Source of the DNA: an uncultured Aquabacterium sp.
GTDB taxonomy: Bacteria > Pseudomonadota > Gammaproteobacteria > Burkholderiales > Burkholderiaceae_C
NCBI RefSeq assembly: GCF_913773725.1
Contig: NZ_CAJYGK010000081.1
Coordinates: 1-39,133, forward strand
Length of the DNA stretch: 39,133 bases
Reading direction: 5' to 3'
Within the stretch, counting starts at the first letter, position 1. Every line of letters begins with the position of its first letter. The position numbers were made by a program, and so were the translations under genes. Below, in pieces: positions 27,747-35,792 of the stretch. The notes under the pieces are model-generated. The model was not told where the DNA came from. It searched no databases and worked only from the letters and a program-made list of their open reading frames with translations.

Positions 27747-29192
27747 ATGACGAACAAGCTGATCCGGTCAGGCCAGGGCGCCGTGCGGGTGCTCGAACGT
27801 GTGCGCGGGGTCATTGCCCCCGTGACCGACCCGCTGCTGGACCGCCTGGCGGGCCCGCGCATCGATGAAGCGCAGGCGCGTGAAGCCGGCATGCCGGCTT
27901 TCGAGCACGAAGCCGACGCCGTGATGTCCCGAGCCCAGACCCACCGGGCGCAGACCCTGGTGCGCTCGGCCGTGGCCGTGGCCGTGGTGCTGGTCGTCTG
28001 GGCCGCGCTGGCCGAGGTGGACGAGGTGGCCAAGGGCGATGCCAAGGTCATCCCCTCGCGGCAACTGCAGGTGATCCAGTCGCTCGATGGCGGCGTGGTG
28101 TCGGAGATCAAGGTGCAGGAAGGCCAGGTCGTCGAGGCCGGGCAGCTGCTGCTGCGCATCGACGAGACCCGGGCCACGTCGGGCGTGCGCGAGAGCGCCG
28201 CACAGGCTTTCGCCCTGCAGGCCAAGCAGGCCCGCCTCAAGGCCCTGGCCGAAGGCGACGTCTTCCGCCCGCCCACACCCCGGGACGGCGATGCCGAAGA
28301 GCAGCGCATCGTCGACGAAGAGCGCCAGTTGTACGACGCGCGCCGATCGGAACTCGCGGCCCTCGTGTCCATCAGCCAGCAGCAACTGGCCCAGCGCCAG
28401 CAGGAAGCCAGCGAGTACCGGGCGCGTCGCGACTCGGCGGCCCGTGCGCTCGATCTGTCTCAGCAGGAATTGACCAAGACCCGCCCGCTGCTGGCCACCG
28501 GCGCCGTGTCCGAAGTGGACGTGCTGCGCCTGGAACGGGATGTGACGCGCGCGCGCGGCGAGATGGAACAGGCCAGTGCCCAGATCGGCCGAGCCCAGGC
28601 GGCCATCAGCGAAGCCACCCGCAAGATCACCGAGACGGAGCTGTCGTTCCGCAACGAGGCGCGCAAGGAACTGTCTGACGTGCTGGCACGCCTGAACGCG
28701 CTCAACCAGGGCGCGGTGGCACTGGCGGACAAGGTCGACAAGGCCCAGGTGAAGTCGCCCGTGCGCGGTCGCGTGCAGCGCCTGCTGGCCAACACCGTGG
28801 GCGGGGTGGTGACGCCGGGCAAGGACCTCGTCGAGATCGTCCCGCTGGACGACGCCCTGGTGCTGGAGGCCAAGGTCCAGCCACGCGACATTGCCTTCAT
28901 CCACCCTGGACAGCAGGCCACCGTCAAGTTCACAGCCTACGACTTCTCGGTCTATGGCGGCCTGGATGCCGTGGTCGAGAACATCAGCCCGGACACCGTC
29001 ACCGACGAGCGCGGCCAGAACACCTTCTACATGGTGCGCGTGCGCACGCAGCGCGCCAACTTCAGCGAACAGATGCCCATCATCCCCGGCATGACCGCCG
29101 AGGTGGACATCCTGACCGGGAAGAAGACCGTGCTGTCCTACCTGCTCAAGCCGGTGCTCAAGGCGCGCTCGCACGCCCTGCGCGAGCGCTGA
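27747..29192 (+). CDS. lapC: Type I secretion HlyD-family adaptor (LapC-like)
   Basis: A 481-residue adaptor. A single membrane anchor at about 71-90 (A-V-A-V-A-V-V-L-V-V-W) follows a 70-residue cytoplasmic part. Two lipoyl half-motifs (G-G-V-V-S-E-I-K-V-Q-E-G-Q near 115-127 and V-R-G-R-V-Q-R-L further on) flank a long coiled-coil of about 150 residues rich in Gln, Arg and Ala. A C-terminal beta domain ends in M-T-A-E-V-D-I-L-T-G-K-K, typical of HlyD adaptors. It bridges LapB and the TolC-like protein. Short spacing after lapB implies one transcript. Confidence 0.93.
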   Translation: MTNKLIRSGQGAVRVLERVRGVIAPVTDPLLDRLAGPRIDEAQAREAGMPAFEHEADAVMSRAQTHRAQTLVRSAVAVAVVLVVWAALAEVDEVAKGDAKVIPSRQLQVIQSLDGGVVSEIKVQEGQVVEAGQLLLRIDETRATSGVRESAAQAFALQAKQARLKALAEGDVFRPPTPRDGDAEEQRIVDEERQLYDARRSELAALVSISQQQLAQRQQEASEYRARRDSAARALDLSQQELTKTRPLLATGAVSEVDVLRLERDVTRARGEMEQASAQIGRAQAAISEATRKITETELSFRNEARKELSDVLARLNALNQGAVALADKVDKAQVKSPVRGRVQRLLANTVGGVVTPGKDLVEIVPLDDALVLEAKVQPRDIAFIHPGQQATVKFTAYDFSVYGGLDAVVENISPDTVTDERGQNTFYMVRVRTQRANFSEQMPIIPGMTAEVDILTGKKTVLSYLLKPVLKARSHALRER

Positions 29193-29244
29193 GCAAGGAG
29201 GTCACCGGCCACTCGGCCGACGCCCCAACAGCGCCGGGCCGGCA

Positions 29245-31164
29245 TCAATCCGGCAGACGCACGGCCGGACCGGTCACGCCATCCAGGCCAGCCTGTGCCA
29301 GCGCCTGGATGTCGGCGGCGTCCGTCACCCCTTCGGCAAACACCTCCAGGCCCAGGCCATGCAGCATGCTGACCGTGGCCGAGACAAAGGCCGAGCGGGA
29401 CGGGTCCTGCGCCACGCCGTGCACCACCGAGGCCTCCAGCTTCACGTAGTCCAGGCCGGCCTCGAACAGCAGGCTGATGCGGCTGAGCCGGTTGCCGGCG
29501 TGCTCCAGCCCCACGTGCGCGCCCAGCGGACGCAGCTGCTTGCACAGCTCGCGCACCATGTCGAAACGGTCGACGGCGGCGCTTTCATCCACCTCGAGCC
29601 ACAGCAAACGGGCGGCCTCGGGCAGCGATGCCAAGCGCGCACGCAGGCGTGGCACGAAGCCGCTGTCAGCCAGCGAAGCCGGTGACAGGTTGACGCAGCG
29701 CGGCTCGCGGTCGGCCTCGATCTCCAGCAGGGCCAGCGCCACGGCGGCTTCGTCGATGCGGGCGATCACGCCGGTGCGCAAGGCCATCGGCAGCCAGGCG
29801 GCCGCAGGCTCATGGCCCCCTTCGGATTCGAACTGGATGCGCAGCGGGCATTCATGGTGGACCAGATGCCGGGCACGGTCGACCACCGGGTAGCGAACCA
29901 GTTGCAGGCGGCCTCCAGCCATGGCGTCCTCAAAGCGCACCCGCCAGGCGTCTTCGCCCAGCACAGCCACGTCCGGCCGGGGCATGTCGGCCGTCTCGAC
30001 CGAGAACGGGCCCCGGCTCTCGGCACGGGCGAGCGCCGAGTCGGCTGCAGCCAGCACCTGGGCCACCGGCATGCCGCGGTGCCACCCCACGGCCCCCACC
30101 ACGATCTGGGCCGGCGAGGCCATCTCACCCAGCACGCGTCGCAGCACATCGGCGAAGTAGGCCGCAGGCGGCGGGGCCACATCGCCCTGGCTCACCAGCA
30201 CGGCGAAATCGCCACCGTTCAGACGCCCCCGCGCCACCCCGGGCACATCGGCCCACACGCCACGCAGCACGCCGGCGACCTTCTGCAACAGCGCGTCGGT
30301 CGCGCGGTGGCCCAGCTGGCGGTTGATGCCCGTCAGGTCCAGCACCCGGATGAGGTAGAGCATGCCGTCGCCCGGGCCTTCCTCGGCCGCCACCGTGGTC
30401 CGCAACTGGGCCATGAAGTGGGTCCGGTGCGAGAGGCCGGTGAGCGGGTCGCAATGCGCCTGCTGGCGCAGTTGCTCCACCTGGGCGGACTGCTCCTCGA
30501 ACAGCGATTTCAGACGCTGGACCACCTCGTTCATGGCCCGGCTCAGACGGGCCAGTTCGGGCACGGCCGGCTCGGCCACGGTCACGAAGCGCCGCTCCAT
30601 CAGCGCCTGGGCCTGGGCCACCGTGGCATCCAGCGGCGAGCGGATGCGCCGCACGCCGAACGCCGCGGCCACACCGGCCAGGGCGCCCAACGCGGCCAGC
30701 AGGCCTGCCGTCTTCAGGCTGCCCTGCCAGAGTTGCTGGTGCGCGAACGAGGCGTGACTGACCACCTCGACCGAACCCAGCGCGCGCCAGCCGTCCGACA
30801 CCTGGGCCACGCCCGGCACCGACACGACGGGCACCAGGTGCACGAACCAGCCGGGCGCCTGCGGGGCCTGCGCATCGGCATCCGCCTCTCGGGAGAAGAC
30901 CACCCGCCCGGCGGCATCCCGCATGGTGATGCGCTGGTAGAAACCGGTGTCGAACATGGCCGCCGCGGTCAGCTCGATGGCCGTCCGGTCGCCCTTCTGC
31001 TGCGACAGGCTCAAGGCCAGCGACTGGGCGTTGTCGGCGTTCTTCAGCCGCAACTGCGTTTCCAGATACCCGCGGGCCGACACCATCCAGACGGCGAAGC
31101 TGCCGAAGAACGCCAACAACAGCGTCGCCAGCAACAACAACCAGATCTGACGAATCAAGGACAT
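29245..31164 (-). CDS. lapD: LapD-like c-di-GMP receptor (degenerate GGDEF-EAL)
   Basis: A 639-residue inner-membrane protein: membrane helix about 5-28, periplasmic LapD/MoxY-N domain to about 150 with W126 in D-G-W-R-A-L-G (the position of the LapG-contacting tryptophan), second helix, HAMP, GGDEF (N-G-G-D-F instead of GGDEF) and EAL (E-C-P-L-R; the catalytic D-D-F-G segment reads L-E-H-A-G). Both domains therefore look inactive, as expected for a c-di-GMP sensor. Known: bound LapD sequesters the protease LapG. The ATG at 31164 has AGGTGGA six bases before it; a GTG at 31170 is less likely. It follows lapG by 22 bases. Confidence 0.93.
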   Translation of the reverse strand: MSLIRQIWLLLLATLLLAFFGSFAVWMVSARGYLETQLRLKNADNAQSLALSLSQQKGDRTAIELTAAAMFDTGFYQRITMRDAAGRVVFSREADADAQAPQAPGWFVHLVPVVSVPGVAQVSDGWRALGSVEVVSHASFAHQQLWQGSLKTAGLLAALGALAGVAAAFGVRRIRSPLDATVAQAQALMERRFVTVAEPAVPELARLSRAMNEVVQRLKSLFEEQSAQVEQLRQQAHCDPLTGLSHRTHFMAQLRTTVAAEEGPGDGMLYLIRVLDLTGINRQLGHRATDALLQKVAGVLRGVWADVPGVARGRLNGGDFAVLVSQGDVAPPPAAYFADVLRRVLGEMASPAQIVVGAVGWHRGMPVAQVLAAADSALARAESRGPFSVETADMPRPDVAVLGEDAWRVRFEDAMAGGRLQLVRYPVVDRARHLVHHECPLRIQFESEGGHEPAAAWLPMALRTGVIARIDEAAVALALLEIEADREPRCVNLSPASLADSGFVPRLRARLASLPEAARLLWLEVDESAAVDRFDMVRELCKQLRPLGAHVGLEHAGNRLSRISLLFEAGLDYVKLEASVVHGVAQDPSRSAFVSATVSMLHGLGLEVFAEGVTDAADIQALAQAGLDGVTGPAVRLPD

Positions 31165-31186
31165 AGACACTCCACCTGTACGGCGT

Positions 31187-31897
31187 TCACCACCACCCCT
31201 CCGACCGGGCCTTCAGCAGCACCTCGCGCCAGCGCGACAGCCGCGCCACCGGGTCACCTGCGGTCGAACTCCCGACACCTTGCCACAAGCCTTCGGCGTT
31301 GAAGCTGAAAACTGGCGTCAAATCGGGCCGCCGTGACGCCGGCCGGATCTCGGTCACCAGGTTGTCCAGAATGAGGGGCTCGGCGTCGGGTTGAGCATAG
31401 TAGGCGAGCACCATGTGCGCCTGCACCGTGCCCGCGGTCTGCGCACGCACGTACACCATGCGCATTTTCGCGCTGGGCACACCGGCCGCCATCAGCGCGA
31501 AGTACTTGCCGATGGCGTAGTCCTCGCAGTCGCCCTGGCCGCGCGCCAGCATCTCGAGGGGCGAGGCCCAGTAATCCACCAGGCTCCAGACTTCCCGGTC
31601 GTCCTTGTACTGAACCTGGCGGTTGAAAAAGGTGTTCAGAGCGCGCAGGCGGGCTTCCTCGTCCTGGGGGGCAACCTCGGCGATTTCCTGCAGCAGGGCC
31701 TGGACGCGTGCCACGGTGGTGGGCCCCATGCGCTGAGCCTGGGACAGCACCCGAGGCGGGTCGAGCGCCCATCCGACCGCCGCGCCCCACAGCGCCGTCA
31801 CGAGCGCCAGCAGGCCCGCGAACCACAAGGCACGCAGGCCTAGGCCCCTCGCTCGAACGAGGTGCGGCACAGGCGCAGACGCAGGAAAAGTCACCAC
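31187..31897 (-). CDS. lapG: LapG-like periplasmic cysteine protease (transglutaminase-like, DUF920)
   Basis: About 236 residues counted from GTG 31897. A membrane/signal segment (about 22-44) precedes the transglutaminase-like fold with C124 in G-Q-G-D-C-E-D, H161 in V-Q-A-H-M and D178 in I-L-D-N-L. The acidic residues after C124 match the calcium site of LapG. Known: it cleaves the N-terminal region of the adhesin and frees it from the surface unless held by LapD. The start is uncertain: the frame is open to a GTG at 32035, but codon bias is poor upstream of about 31900 and palindromic DNA lies there. It is upstream of lapD in the same transcript. Confidence 0.85.
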   Translation of the reverse strand: MVTFPASAPVPHLVRARGLGLRALWFAGLLALVTALWGAAVGWALDPPRVLSQAQRMGPTTVARVQALLQEIAEVAPQDEEARLRALNTFFNRQVQYKDDREVWSLVDYWASPLEMLARGQGDCEDYAIGKYFALMAAGVPSAKMRMVYVRAQTAGTVQAHMVLAYYAQPDAEPLILDNLVTEIRPASRRPDLTPVFSFNAEGLWQGVGSSTAGDPVARLSRWREVLLKARSEGWW

Positions 31898-31951
31898 AGT
31901 TCGGTATCGGCCGCTGGCGGCCAGACTTGAAAACCGTCCTTCACCGTTCAG

Positions 31952-31994
31952 GCAAGGGGGGCCCCCTTGCACGAAGGGGATCACCCCCTGCAGG
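31952..31994. promoter_or_regulatory. Clustered palindromes in the lapG-lapE divergent region
   Basis: GCAAGGGGG (31952-31960), one central G, then CCCCCTTGC (31962-31970) form a 19-base palindrome with perfect 9-bp arms. A GGGG-ATCA-CCCC dyad (31976-31987) and the 10-base palindrome CCCTGCAGGG (31985-31994) follow directly. They sit between the likely lapG start and lapE, in sequence with non-coding base usage, and may be operators. Confidence 0.4.
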
Positions 31995-32059
31995 GCTACA
32001 CACCTTTGGTGACAAAATGGGCTGTTTACGAACACAGAAGTAACCAGGGCGCCTCACCG

Positions 32060-32089
32060 TTGTAGTTCGAGGGCCCACTGGCCGATATT
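32060..32089 (+). promoter_or_regulatory. Candidate lapE promoter
   Basis: TTGTAG (32060-32065) and GATATT (32084-32089) with an 18-base spacer form a fair sigma-70 promoter about 30 bases upstream of the lapE GTG start. Confidence 0.4.
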
Positions 32090-32119
32090 CCAGGCCTGTC
32101 TCTCCCTGAAGGCAACACA

Positions 32120-33958
32120 GTGACGCAGAATACGACCAAGTTCGGCCTGACCGCCCTGATGCTGGCCAGCCTCAGCACCCTGGCTTCCGCCCAGACACCG
32201 GCTGGCATGGCCGCCGCCGTGCAGAAGGCACTCAGCACCAACCCCGAAGTCACCGCCCGTCTGAACGCGCTGCAGGCTGCGGCCAACGAAACCGACGTGG
32301 CCCGGGGCGGCTTCCTGCCCCGTGTCGACCTCAACGCCAGCGTGGGCCGCGACCGCGACCGCATCACCTCGCGCGACCCCGAAAACCGCAGCCTGAGCCG
32401 CAACGGCGTGGCCCTGAGCGCCACCCAGATGCTCTGGGACGGCCAGGCCACCCGCAAGGAAGTCGAGCGCCTGGGCCATGCCCGTACCGTGCGCTATTTC
32501 GAGTTCCTGTCTGCCAGCGAGGACACCGCCCTGGAAGCCGCGCGCGCCTATCTGGACGTGCTGCGCTACCGCAAGATGGTGCAACTGGCCGAGGACAACT
32601 ATGTCCAGCACAAGTACGCAGCAGACCAACTGCAGTCGAAGTTCAAGGCGGGCGTGGGCCGTGGTGTGGATGCCGAGCAGTCCAACGCACGCCTGGCCCT
32701 GGCCGAATCGAACCTGACCACCGAAATCGCCAACCTGCATGATGTCAGCGCCCGTTTCCTGCGGATCGTGGGCGAGGCCCCGACACCCAGCCTGCCGCAG
32801 CCGGCCGGTCTGGACAAGGGACTGCTGGCCGCCAACGCCGAGCACGTGAACCAGGCGCTGGCGCGCAACCCGGCCATCAGCGCGGCCGTCGAGAACCTGC
32901 GTGCCGTGGAAGCTCAGGCCGAAGGCCGCGAGAGTGCCTTCCAGCCGCGCGTGGAAGCCCGCGTGCGCACCGGCATGGGCAACAACTTCGACGGCGTGCA
33001 GAACCAGAAGCGCGACACGGCCGCCGAACTGGTGCTGAACTGGAACCTCTACAACGGGGGCTCGGATCGCGCCCGCGTGCGCCAGTTCGCCGACCTGATC
33101 AACCAGGCGGCCGATCAGCGTGACAAGGCCTGCCGTGACGTTCGCCAGACCAGTGCCATCGCCCACAACGACATCCGCAAGCTGCGTGACCAGCTCGCCG
33201 CGCTGGACCGTAACGTGCTGGCGATCGAGAAAGCCCGCGACGCCTATCGTCAGCAGTTCGACATCGGCCAGCGCAGCCTGCTGGACTTGCTGAACTCGGA
33301 GAACGAGCTCTACACCGCCCGCCGCGCCTACGCCAACGCAGAGCATGACCTGCTGCTGGCCTATGCGCGCTCTCAGGCGGCCCGCCACACGCTCATCAGC
33401 ACGCTCGGTCTGACCCAGGACGGCAACCAGTCGGACCTGGTCAAGGACTGGCAGGCTGCCGACGATGCGGCACAGCGCTGCCCGGTGGTCTCCGTTGAAG
33501 TCAGCCCGACCAGCCGCGAAGAACTGGATGCCCGTGCCCGCAAGCTGGCGGTGCCGGCAGCCGCCGTGGCCCCGGTGGCGGCACCGGCGGTTCAGTCGTC
33601 TGCCGTGCAAGCGAAGGCACCTGCGTCGGCCGAGGCCGTCACCCAGCGCCTGCGCGACTGGGCCGCCGCCTGGATGTCGAAGGACGCCGACCGCTATCTG
33701 AGCTTCTACGCCCGCGGCTTCAAGCCCAGCAAGGGCTCGGTGGCCCAGTGGACGGCAGACCGTCGTCGCCTCGTGACCAAGCCTGGCGCCATCGATGTGC
33801 AACTCGACCAGATCAAGGCCACGGCCCAGGGTGACACCGTCGTGACGACCTTCGAGCAGGGTTACAGCTCGAGCAACTTCAAGGACCGGACCGCCAAGGC
33901 GCTGACCTGGCAGCAGCAGGACGGCCAGTGGGTCATCGTGCGGGAAAGCAACCGCTGA
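32120..33958 (+). CDS. lapE: TolC-family outer-membrane protein (LapE-like) with C-terminal SnoaL-like domain
   Basis: A 612-residue protein starting with GTG after GAAGG. Signal peptide 1-24 (ends A-S-A). Residues about 25-445 are a TolC outer-membrane factor with two repeats, including Q-M-L-W-D-G-Q, W-N-L-Y-N-G-G and Q-R-S-L-L-D-L-L-N-S-E-N-E-L, the signature of AggA/LapE-type proteins. An Ala/Pro/Val-rich linker (about 480-504) leads to a domain of about 108 residues with W-A-A-A-W-x-x-K-D-x-D-R-Y-L-S-F-Y and W-T-A-D-R-R-R, resembling SnoaL/NTF2-like (Cds6 C-terminal) domains. The duct would complete the type I secretion machine. The added domain would face the periplasm; its role is unknown. 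Confidence 0.9.
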   Translation: MTQNTTKFGLTALMLASLSTLASAQTPAGMAAAVQKALSTNPEVTARLNALQAAANETDVARGGFLPRVDLNASVGRDRDRITSRDPENRSLSRNGVALSATQMLWDGQATRKEVERLGHARTVRYFEFLSASEDTALEAARAYLDVLRYRKMVQLAEDNYVQHKYAADQLQSKFKAGVGRGVDAEQSNARLALAESNLTTEIANLHDVSARFLRIVGEAPTPSLPQPAGLDKGLLAANAEHVNQALARNPAISAAVENLRAVEAQAEGRESAFQPRVEARVRTGMGNNFDGVQNQKRDTAAELVLNWNLYNGGSDRARVRQFADLINQAADQRDKACRDVRQTSAIAHNDIRKLRDQLAALDRNVLAIEKARDAYRQQFDIGQRSLLDLLNSENELYTARRAYANAEHDLLLAYARSQAARHTLISTLGLTQDGNQSDLVKDWQAADDAAQRCPVVSVEVSPTSREELDARARKLAVPAAAVAPVAAPAVQSSAVQAKAPASAEAVTQRLRDWAAAWMSKDADRYLSFYARGFKPSKGSVAQWTADRRRLVTKPGAIDVQLDQIKATAQGDTVVTTFEQGYSSSNFKDRTAKALTWQQQDGQWVIVRESNR

Positions 33959-33971
33959 GATCCGTGCGTCT

Positions 33972-34205
33972 TTCACACCCGCCGTGCGCGGGTTGAAGGC
34001 ACACTGAAGGCGTTGCCAGCCCGGTTGTTTGTGGACTGACAACGGGACACGCCGGATATCGGTGGTCGTCACGGGCATGGACCGCTGCTTGGCAGCGCGA
34101 GGCGGGGTGACCCCGCCCTGGCCCGACCGCCAGTGAGGCGGCCCTGTCATCAGGGAGTTCGGCGCAGCCAGGTCACCTCGGCGCGCCAGGCGGGGCGGTG
34201 AGCCC
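33972..34205 (+). ncRNA. Candidate structured RNA: run of hairpins in a 296-base gap
   Basis: The gap between lapE and the convergent SLOG gene contains consecutive stems: 33972-33997 (10 bp with one bulge), 34020-34046, 34083-34097 (6 bp, 3-base loop), 34101-34117 (7 bp, TGA loop), 34127-34141 (5 bp), 34142-34155 (5 bp), 34161-34187 (nested, TCA loop) and 34193-34205. A terminator follows at 34215-34248. Hairpins cover almost every base from 34083 on. I match it to no known RNA family (not 6S, 4.5S, tmRNA or RNase P RNA by their hallmark sequences). It may be the lapE 3' region, an independent RNA, or a DNA-level element. Confidence 0.4.
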
Positions 34206-34214
34206 TCCCGACAG

Positions 34215-34248
34215 ACCCGTCGTGCTCGTGCAGTGCGGCGGGTTTTTT
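34215..34248 (+). terminator. Rho-independent terminator
   Basis: ACCCGTCG (34215-34222) pairs with CGGCGGGT (34236-34243) with one G-T wobble, and the stem runs into six T (34243-34248). It ends + strand transcription just before the stop of the convergent gene. Confidence 0.8.
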
Positions 34249-34254
34249 CTTGGG

Positions 34255-34770
34255 TCATGCGTAGGGCCGCCACACCGGGATGCCAGCCACCCGTGCCTGC
34301 AGAACCATGTCTTCCGTCCCCGGGCCGCCGGGAAAGGCCACCACGCCATCCGGCCGTCCCTCGAGCAGCATGCGCGTGTTGCGCAGTGGACTGGCGGCCA
34401 TCCCCACCCTCGCCCACTGCTCTGGCGAAATGGGAAAAGGCTGCCGCCGGATCCCCCGGGCCACGGCCCACTGATCGGCCAGCGTGTCCACCCCGGCAGC
34501 AGCGCCATGGATGAGCATGTCCACTCGGCGGCGGGTCAGCACCAGGTCCAATGCGTGGAACACGGCATGCCGGTCCGGGAAGACGAGGCTGCCGCAGACC
34601 AGCAAGCGCATGGGCGCCCGCTCCGAGGCGACCCAGCTCTCGCAGCCCGAGTCGCCCTTGGCCTGAACGCTCACCGCCCCCTGCGCTTCGTTCAGCAGAC
34701 AGATGGCCTTGAGCGGGCTGTCAGCCCGGCGAGGGCTGCCACCGTAGTGCTGGCAGTGCCAGCACGGCAT
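34255..34770 (-). CDS. SLOG (DUF2493) family protein with Cys-rich N-terminal module
   Basis: A 171-residue protein. The C-terminal part (from M54) is a SLOG/DUF2493 Rossmann-like domain: L-L-V-C-G-S at its start, H-G-A-A-A-G-V-D, and the nucleotide-binding G-G-P-G-T-E motif. The first 53 residues carry C3-x-x-C6, a Cys near 27 and G-C-E-S-W near 44-48, a pattern of a small zinc-binding module. Third-position GC is very high from 34770 onward and falls off upstream, which fixes the start. An internal ATG at 34611 would give the SLOG domain alone. SLOG proteins bind nucleotides or derivatives; its ligand is unknown. Confidence 0.7.
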   Translation of the reverse strand: MPCWHCQHYGGSPRRADSPLKAICLLNEAQGAVSVQAKGDSGCESWVASERAPMRLLVCGSLVFPDRHAVFHALDLVLTRRRVDMLIHGAAAGVDTLADQWAVARGIRRQPFPISPEQWARVGMAASPLRNTRMLLEGRPDGVVAFPGGPGTEDMVLQARVAGIPVWRPYA

Positions 34771-34871
34771 GGGACATGGAGGAGACCAAGTGGAAACGGA
34801 CACGCATCGCAGTCTGGCAGGCGGTCGTCGGCCTTGCACTTTCGTGTGCCGAGGTCAGGGCGTCGTCAGGG

Positions 34872-35792
34872 TCATGCGGGGGCGTCGACCGGACGCCAGT
34901 CGCGCGCCACGGCGTCCGTCATGTCGTCCACAAGGGTGTAACGGCGTCGGTACATGGCCCGCTTGCGGGCGTCGATGTCCTCCAGCGGCCGTCTCGGCGC
35001 CTGCAGCGGCAGATGCCAGTAACCCTGGGCGCCGGCTTGCCCGCCCGCCTCGGACCAGAACGCCCGGTAATCGAAATGCACCCGATCGCGGGCACGGCTG
35101 CCGTCGGCGGCCTTCACCTGCCACTCCGCATCGATGCCTTCCAGCCGAGGCACCGACCAGGCCTGCATCAGCGCACGGCAGACCTCCAGCAGGGCATGGT
35201 GCGGACGCAGGCCGTGCAAGGCCTTGGTGAGCTGTCGGATGCGGTCCCGCCCCTCTTCTTCGCGGACCGCTCCCTGCACAGAACCGATGTAAGCCACGTC
35301 GCCCACCACCGTGAAGGACAGCATGAAGAGGTGAACCCCGTCGCCATCGAACAGGCTCAGCATCCAGATGCCCTCCTGAGGCGCAAGGCGGTTGGTGCCC
35401 AGGCGCACGCTGCATCCCGATGCGTCGTCACACCAGACCATCCATTCGCTGAGCCCCACCGAAGGGGCACGCGTATCCAGCAGGCGTGGCACCACGGCTT
35501 GCAAGCCGGCCGCCAGGGCCCGAAAGCGGGCGCGGGCACCCAGGCGTACGTCGAAGCCGCAATCGAATGCCGAGAGGTAGAGGCGCCGGTTGTGCTGCAA
35601 AACGGTCGCGACCTCGGGCACGCCGGCTACGGCACGCTCGAACTCCGGCCGCAACGGAAAGGTGACGGTATACAGCCACGCAGTCTTCAGCAGGCGGCCC
35701 ACGTTGGAGCGGCGCGTGCGCTTGAGGGCAAGGTACTCCCCCATGGACGGCCAACGCAGGACGTCGGCGTGGGCGGGACTCGGCGGGATCAC
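34872..35792 (-). CDS. VirK/YbjX (DUF535) family protein
   Basis: A 306-residue DUF535 protein. Typical features are the Y-L-A-L-K-R-T-R-R region, L-S-E-W-M-V-W, W-M-L-S-L-F-D-G-D, and the conserved G-S-V-Q-G, followed by L-T-K-A-L-H-G-L-R-P and F-W-S-E-A-G-G near the C-terminus. The GTG at 35792 overlaps the TGA of the metal pump gene by four bases (GTGA), so coupled translation is likely; ATG 35744 is the alternative. Known: VirK/YbjX members affect envelope properties and virulence in enterobacteria, with no defined biochemistry. A link to metal efflux is inference from this coupling. Confidence 0.82.
   Translation of the reverse strand: MIPPSPAHADVLRWPSMGEYLALKRTRRSNVGRLLKTAWLYTVTFPLRPEFERAVAGVPEVATVLQHNRRLYLSAFDCGFDVRLGARARFRALAAGLQAVVPRLLDTRAPSVGLSEWMVWCDDASGCSVRLGTNRLAPQEGIWMLSLFDGDGVHLFMLSFTVVGDVAYIGSVQGAVREEEGRDRIRQLTKALHGLRPHHALLEVCRALMQAWSVPRLEGIDAEWQVKAADGSRARDRVHFDYRAFWSEAGGQAGAQGYWHLPLQAPRRPLEDIDARKRAMYRRRYTLVDDMTDAVARDWRPVDAPA

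Noticed and set aside
31898-32035. Upstream extension of lapG to a GTG at 32035
   Set aside because: Codon third positions lose the strong G/C bias and the stretch is full of palindromes; the family does not need these residues.
32054-34471. An 805-codon minus-strand frame opposite lapE
   Set aside because: Antisense shadow of a clear TolC-family gene; the product has no recognisable fold.
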